Assembly: GCA_050084515.1 (NCBI GenBank)
Contig: CM114271.1
Span: forward strand, 30,938,001 to 31,002,000
Direction: 5' to 3'
Origin: Blasia pusilla
Lineage: Eukaryota; Marchantiophyta; Marchantiopsida; Blasiales
Length of the DNA stretch: 64,000 bases
Part shown: in pieces, positions 59,241-64,000 of the stretch
How positions within the stretch are numbered: position 1 is the first letter of the stretch
Layout of the letters: each line of letters starts with the position of its first letter
The notes under the pieces: generated by a model
What the model was told of the DNA's origin: nothing
What the model saw: the letters and a program-made list of their open reading frames with translations, nothing else
Database searches by the model: none
Translations under genes and position numbers: made by a program

Positions 59241-60700
59241 TCTTACTTTTAGGTTCTCCCGCAGGTTTTTTGTGTGATTAATTGTAAGCAATTCATCCTA
59301 TTAAACGTATTGCATACATGTAATCAGCCAAAATATTCACCAACCCTTCATAAGAGACACTTCCTTCTTTATCTCTTTAGAAGGCACGATAGAACAAAAC
59401 TTCGAATTTACCATTCAACTTCCACATAACCGTACATGTACCTGTTCTTTTTCAAAATAACTACATAGACCCTACATCCAAAATAAATTACTGCATAAAT
59501 TTCTGAAATCCACCTCCACTACCATAAGAACATTACTATCTAATACCCTCATGATGACCTGTTTTCTAGCCTGCACCTATCTCCACTTTTTTTTGTCTTT
59601 TCCACATATTCAACTAGCTGCTTAGGCCCCATACTTGTTAGGAAATTTCATTTTACGAGGTGATCTGCTCATTTTACGTAACCGTACGAACTAAGTAGTC
59701 CGGAGTGAAGCTGGACGTTCAAGACGAAACCGGAAGTAAGGAGGTGCGTGTCTCCTCTGACACGCTGCACTCATAACTGTATAAAACCAAAAAAAGTATG
59801 GACTTGACGTGAATATTGTTTTGTATTGTTGTGTGCCTTTGAGTGTAACCTGAGACGCACTATTGCCCTACTATCACAGAACCCTAAAGCCTAGAGAGGA
59901 AGTGACTCGCGTAGGCCGTGAGTGAAATCTGGCCTTCGTATTCGACTCTGATGGTCAACTTTAAACTATGAACTTCCGTCGTCAACTTGCTGTAAGCAAT
60001 TCCAAGCAACAACAGAATCGCGACAAAACTCAAGAAAATGAAAACCTCCCCTTCTACGATCCTGATGGATGGCCACACAGCAAAAGAACTTCAAGTATCC
60101 AATTGAAGGTCACTGACATGAACAATGCAACTTCGCCCGTTATGATTCCCAGTTTCTCATGACAAACACATCCGTTTCATATAGTGCCAAGGAGCGTTGG
60201 CCATCATCCATTTGTTGATAACGTAGTCCCTGGGTAGACAAACTCATGTCACTGACAGAGGAAGGTCCTCTCATACTCTCCTTTCCTCGTTTTCCCAATT
60301 ATGTTTACACATTGACACTCAAATATCACCATTGATGAGATTGTAACGGTGATAGGCTGGCCGATTCATTTTGACATTCAGTCCTATTCGCAGTGCGGTT
60401 CCAGATTTCTTAGGATGCTCCACATAGAATGGAAGCCAACACTGCTCAAAAGTGGCATGGGCCTTCCTGCCCTCAGTACAGCTCAAAATTGACCTTGTGG
60501 TGGATGGTAGAGTTCAGTCTGATGGAAGAGCTTAAGGGTGTATCCCACTACTTTTTTCTGTGGCCCGAGCTTGATAACTTGGTGTAAAGTAAGCAAACTT
60601 CAGAAAGCGGAGAGACTACTTTCAGCTGTTTCACTGAGTGGTGTAGCTCTTTCCCAGTGACAATATGAACCATTCTTAGCTTGCTTGCCTCCGAACACTG
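59241..60700. other. Intergenic region before the phosphatase gene
   Basis: A TATA-like GTATAAAA near 59778 and a short frame at 59968-60162 (MNFRRQLAVSNSKQQQ) are present, but no family is recognisable. The right end is probably the 3' UTR of the phosphatase gene. Confidence 0.4.
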
Positions 60701-60713
60701 TCAAATTAATGCA

Positions 60714-63103
60714 TCAGCTCTTGGCAGCCATGAGTCTGAGCCCTTTCTCCAAAGATTTTAAGTCCAAGCCTTCGACAACTTGAACTCCATGAACACCCAT
60801 TTTTGAAGCCTGTAAGCAAATTCAAATGCAGTGGGTAAGCACCCAATGAAATTCAGATCATGGTTAGGTAGAAGTGATAATCAGACACTCATAGTCACAA
60901 GAATTCTATAGAAAATTGTTTGCAGTTAAGTAACTGTTCTTTCACCCGGTAAGTCGCATGATGGAGGATGGAGTGGATGGATTTTGCTCCATTCAAAGAG
61001 GTCATTGCAGAGAAGTTGAAGACATATTGATAGCAAGTATCATTTATAATGCAACACAGTACTGAATTAACTACAGATCATTCTGACCACTCTGATGAAG
61101 ATGTGATAGCCATCTTAACATATGCAAACAAAGGCAGAAGTATTTGAGACTCACAGAATCAATGTTCTTCTGCTCATCATCAAAAAAGAGCATGGAGCTA
61201 TAAGGGATTCCTGATTTTTCCCTCAATGCTGTGAAGTGCTTGGTCTTGGAATAGAGGGTGAAGTAAATCTCCTGCAGAGTTCTCAGATACATGCGCAATC
61301 ATCCGTTTTTGGCCCTTGTGAATCATTTCAGAAGTACAAAACTCAGACCTCAACTGACAGAAAATGGAGATTCAAGATGGCGTAAACCCAATTAATAATG
61401 TGGCAAAGACAAGTGACAAAAGTTGGTCTCAAAAGGTAAATTGGGCTCTCTAGTGAGGTAGAGGGTAATTCAGCATTAGTCAGTCCAAGACGGAAGCTTT
61501 CAGGCATCAATGACTAACGAACTATACGAAAAAACCACTGATCTGCCTGATAGGCTGACTTCTCAACGTCTTGCATTTGCAATCAACTACTTTAAGAACA
61601 TAATGGTCTGAAAAATATATTAATTTCCGACCTACTAGAGTGTCTCAAATCTCACCAGATACGAAAAGTATTCCATAATCGAGAGCTTTTCCAAGAAGTT
61701 CAATGCCACTGCTATAGATGGTGTGCGAGACGCTACAGCCAAGGCAACCCTGCTGGCTGCCAAGGCTCTGATGATGTCAACGGATTGTGGATAGGCAGTT
61801 GGAGCAGAAAGCAGCGTCCTATATTGACTGCAGCATATGCGAATTGACTATTGTTGGTCAGAATAGATTGAAGGAGAGTAGCTCCTGAAACCATATAATG
61901 CAGGGCAAGTCTGTACTTTGCTTCATGAAACATGTGGAAAGTATTCAGCAACAGATGTGACTACGCATCCAAATATCATAATCCCCAGCTTGAATTTTGA
62001 TCTAACTGGGTAAGTACCCATGAAAGAGGACTACCAACCGTAATTTGAAAAGGTTCTATACGAGCTGATGACTTTGGTTTTAATGTTCTATCACCGGGTC
62101 TATTTGCACCCGTATTTTGGTCTTCAAAGTGCAGGCACAGGACGCATACGGGTCCGCTAGACTAGAATGGTGAGAACATTCCTTTCAATGTTAACAGTAT
62201 TTTCCGTCCCTTCTCCATTCAAGTCATCATAGATGAGGACCGATGTACAGACAGGTGGGGAGAATAAAAAACCTGTGGTAACTGTGCACCAACGTACAGC
62301 TCCCGTGCAGCATTGTTTAGCTTCCCAGTGAGTTATCGCACAACACCAACCATAATGTGAGCAATTTTCTCTGTGCTTATCCTCAAGAGTTCATCAGTCA
62401 GTCGACTTGTAGATATGGAACATTACGATAAGGAGAAAGAACTGGAGCATATGGGTGGGGCTAACACCAATAGCTAACAGAGTTGAAAACTTGGAACTTA
62501 ATTCTACCATGAAACCGCCCAAATATCTCAGGTATCCAATTTGCCTAACTCATGACACAACACCAGATTTGGTTTCTATTATCACTGGTTTTCTCATCTA
62601 CTTCAACATTACTAGGCTTTCACCCTAATTGCAGCCAAGAAAAGCTAGGGGAGACAAGCGTCACGAACTTGCACCGAGGGCCGTACGAAAGGAAGCAGGC
62701 ACGAATCGATAAAGATCGCGAATTTGAAGTTGACCTACTCCTGCGGAAGAGAATTGGCAACTATAGAGGAATAAGAGATGTCAGAGAGATGAAGAAGGTA
62801 CCAGTATAAGGGCCACATGGTGTAGTCCAAATCCACCGCTACCATCTTGGGCAAAACTGGAGCCCTTGCAAGCAACGCCACCGCGTCATCAAAACATCCG
62901 CGATTGCCATCCTCTCCATTTCCTTCCGAGCAATCCCGAGGCGCATTGACGGACAGTTGAGCCGAGAAAAGAATCGCTAGCCCGCCGCTGATCCTTGCAG
63001 CAGCCGGCAATTCCCACAGCAATCTTCGTCTACTCAGAAACTTTACGGACGAAAGCGACAGGAGCCCACGTCTCTGGAACCGGGCAGCTGCTTCTAGTGC
63101 CAT
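60714..63103 (-). CDS. MDP1: Magnesium-dependent phosphatase 1 (HAD family), four exons
   Basis: The exons on the minus strand are 63103-62802, 61818-61656, 61271-61155 and 60809-60714: 302 + 163 + 117 + 96 = 678 nt, 225 residues plus stop. Borders are GT/AG, and a Trp codon is split between exons 1 and 2. Exon 1 has an Arg/Ser/Leu-rich N-terminus that looks like an organelle targeting peptide, then HAD motif I, MVAVDLDYTMWPLYW, with the nucleophile Asp and the acid/base Asp. Motif II is ALAVASRTPSIA in exon 2. Motif III is Lys in exon 3 (SKTKHF) with LFFDDEQKNID (motif IV). Exon 4 carries ASKMGVHGVQVVEGLD. The family removes phosphate from protein tyrosine or small sugars. The spacer after motif I is shorter than usual, so a small extra exon in the 983-bp first intron is possible. 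Confidence 0.88.
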
Positions 63104-64000
63104 CCTCTCTCCACAGAAATCACAGTTCAATAACTTGACCCCTATCTCTTTCGACCCGTGCCCCTCATTATCCTCAGCCCGATCTCCTTCTGTTCTCCAA
63201 CGTTCACATCCCAATTCCCTCGCTGCAACTGCGGATTCTCCGCTTTCTCTTCTCTCCTGTTTCCACCCGCGCAATGCATCTTCCGCACACGCCAATTCAC
63301 CCTCCCTGCGACCAACCCCAGGGCCGCTCTATTTCTATTTCCTGCGTGCCACTGTAGAGGAACGACATGCATTCACAGGGTACGTGATCTGCAGCGATAA
63401 CGCCAGTAAGAAACGAGAACATTATTTTCCTACATCGAAGGTTTACAAAGTGGATTTCATGAAAGGTGATGAGCAAAATCTCGTTAGGAGAGGAATAAAG
63501 GGTGTGATTCAAAGAAATGAGATAATCTAGTGTGGCACCATTTTCTTATCATTATTATTATTGGAAATTTCTTTTTTATTTCCAAACACCTGTTTTTTTC
63601 ATGAGGCAACGGGGCCGCAAGAAAATATTTCACCCTCTACGAGCAGAAAGAAACAGATTTTGTGATTAGTTCCTTCACTCCCACTAGTAATATCATGAGA
63701 GGGGATTTTAATTTACTTTAGAAACTTTTACTCTTAAGAAAGGACACTCATTGAGGGGGTTAATATTTGTGATGTGTCTTATGGCATATTTAGGTATCTT
63801 GATGGTTGATGATGCCACTCGTGCAAGTTAGGCCAAGTGAGGTAACATTGTGTCACTAGTGAAAGTATCCTCTTTTGTTAGGCCTTTCTTTCATATAGTC
63901 ATACTTGGTTCGTATGGAGGAGGCTCTATATCATAGCTTATGAATTCGAGCTTACAATGTACTCTAGGTCCTTTATGACTAACTATAACCGGTTCGATAA
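63104..64000. other. Upstream region of the phosphatase gene
   Basis: It contains the presumed promoter and 5' leader. The plus-strand frame at 63135-63530 is compositionally open and lacks motifs. I see nothing else before the window end. Confidence 0.45.

Noticed and set aside
63135-63530. Plus-strand frame upstream of the phosphatase
   Set aside because: It lies in the 5' region of the minus-strand gene, is low in complexity and has no motif.

Overview
The window looks like TE-rich nuclear DNA of a green plant. Three spliced host genes sit near its ends: a mitochondrial acyl carrier protein (2.5-3.7 kb, +), a U-box/ARM-repeat E3 ligase of the SAUL1/PUB42-44 type (5.4-9.8 kb, -) and a magnesium-dependent phosphatase 1 (60.7-63.1 kb, -). 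For the ligase and the phosphatase, the exon lengths I deduce from GT/AG borders add up to intact reading frames. I cannot name the species. A non-seed plant is plausible because the retroelements carry a DNMT3-type methylase, but that is weak evidence.

Between the host genes (about 12-59 kb) lies a nest of transposons. The main feature is a Ty3/gypsy family on the minus strand with the order Gag (two zinc knuckles), aspartic protease, cytosine-C5 DNA methyltransferase, reverse transcriptase/RNase H, integrase, and a terminal PHD finger. Copy 1 (23.0-37.5 kb) holds protease, methyltransferase, RT, RNase H, integrase and PHD, but is split by a second retrotransposon. Copy 2 (40.5-48.0 kb) has matched 368-bp LTRs, Gag, protease, methyltransferase and integrase-PHD, but has lost RT/RNase H. 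Copy 3 (17.5-18.9 kb) is a 3'-end remnant. The invader of copy 1 is a 7.4-kb chromodomain Ty3/gypsy element (26951-34329, +) with about 1-kb LTRs, TG...CA ends and a 5-bp GCTCT target duplication. It landed between the methyltransferase and the RT of copy 1.

Other content: a Ty1/copia remnant (21.3-22.1 kb) containing a 36-bp perfect inverted repeat and a long GA microsatellite; a PIF/Harbinger-like fragment (22.7 kb); three copies of a GC-rich element bounded by TTGCAC inverted ends (16.7, 37.5, 48.2 kb); a decayed Helitron (52.7-56.4 kb) with HUH Rep and Pif1-type helicase, followed by an unrecognised spliced ORF (56.4-58.5 kb); and a GC-rich block of unknown origin (11.2-12.0 kb).

The most interesting observation is the retrotransposon family pairing a self-encoded DNA methyltransferase with a histone-reader-like PHD finger. 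Copy 2 adds a possible self-priming site (11 nt complementary between LTR and primer site), a 5S-rRNA-like segment antisense in the leader, an odd repeat flanking the 3' LTR, and five in-frame stops that are all TAG. DNA methyltransferases in retrotransposons have been reported in charophyte algae and dinoflagellates; whether this PHD-bearing arrangement is known I cannot tell from sequence alone.
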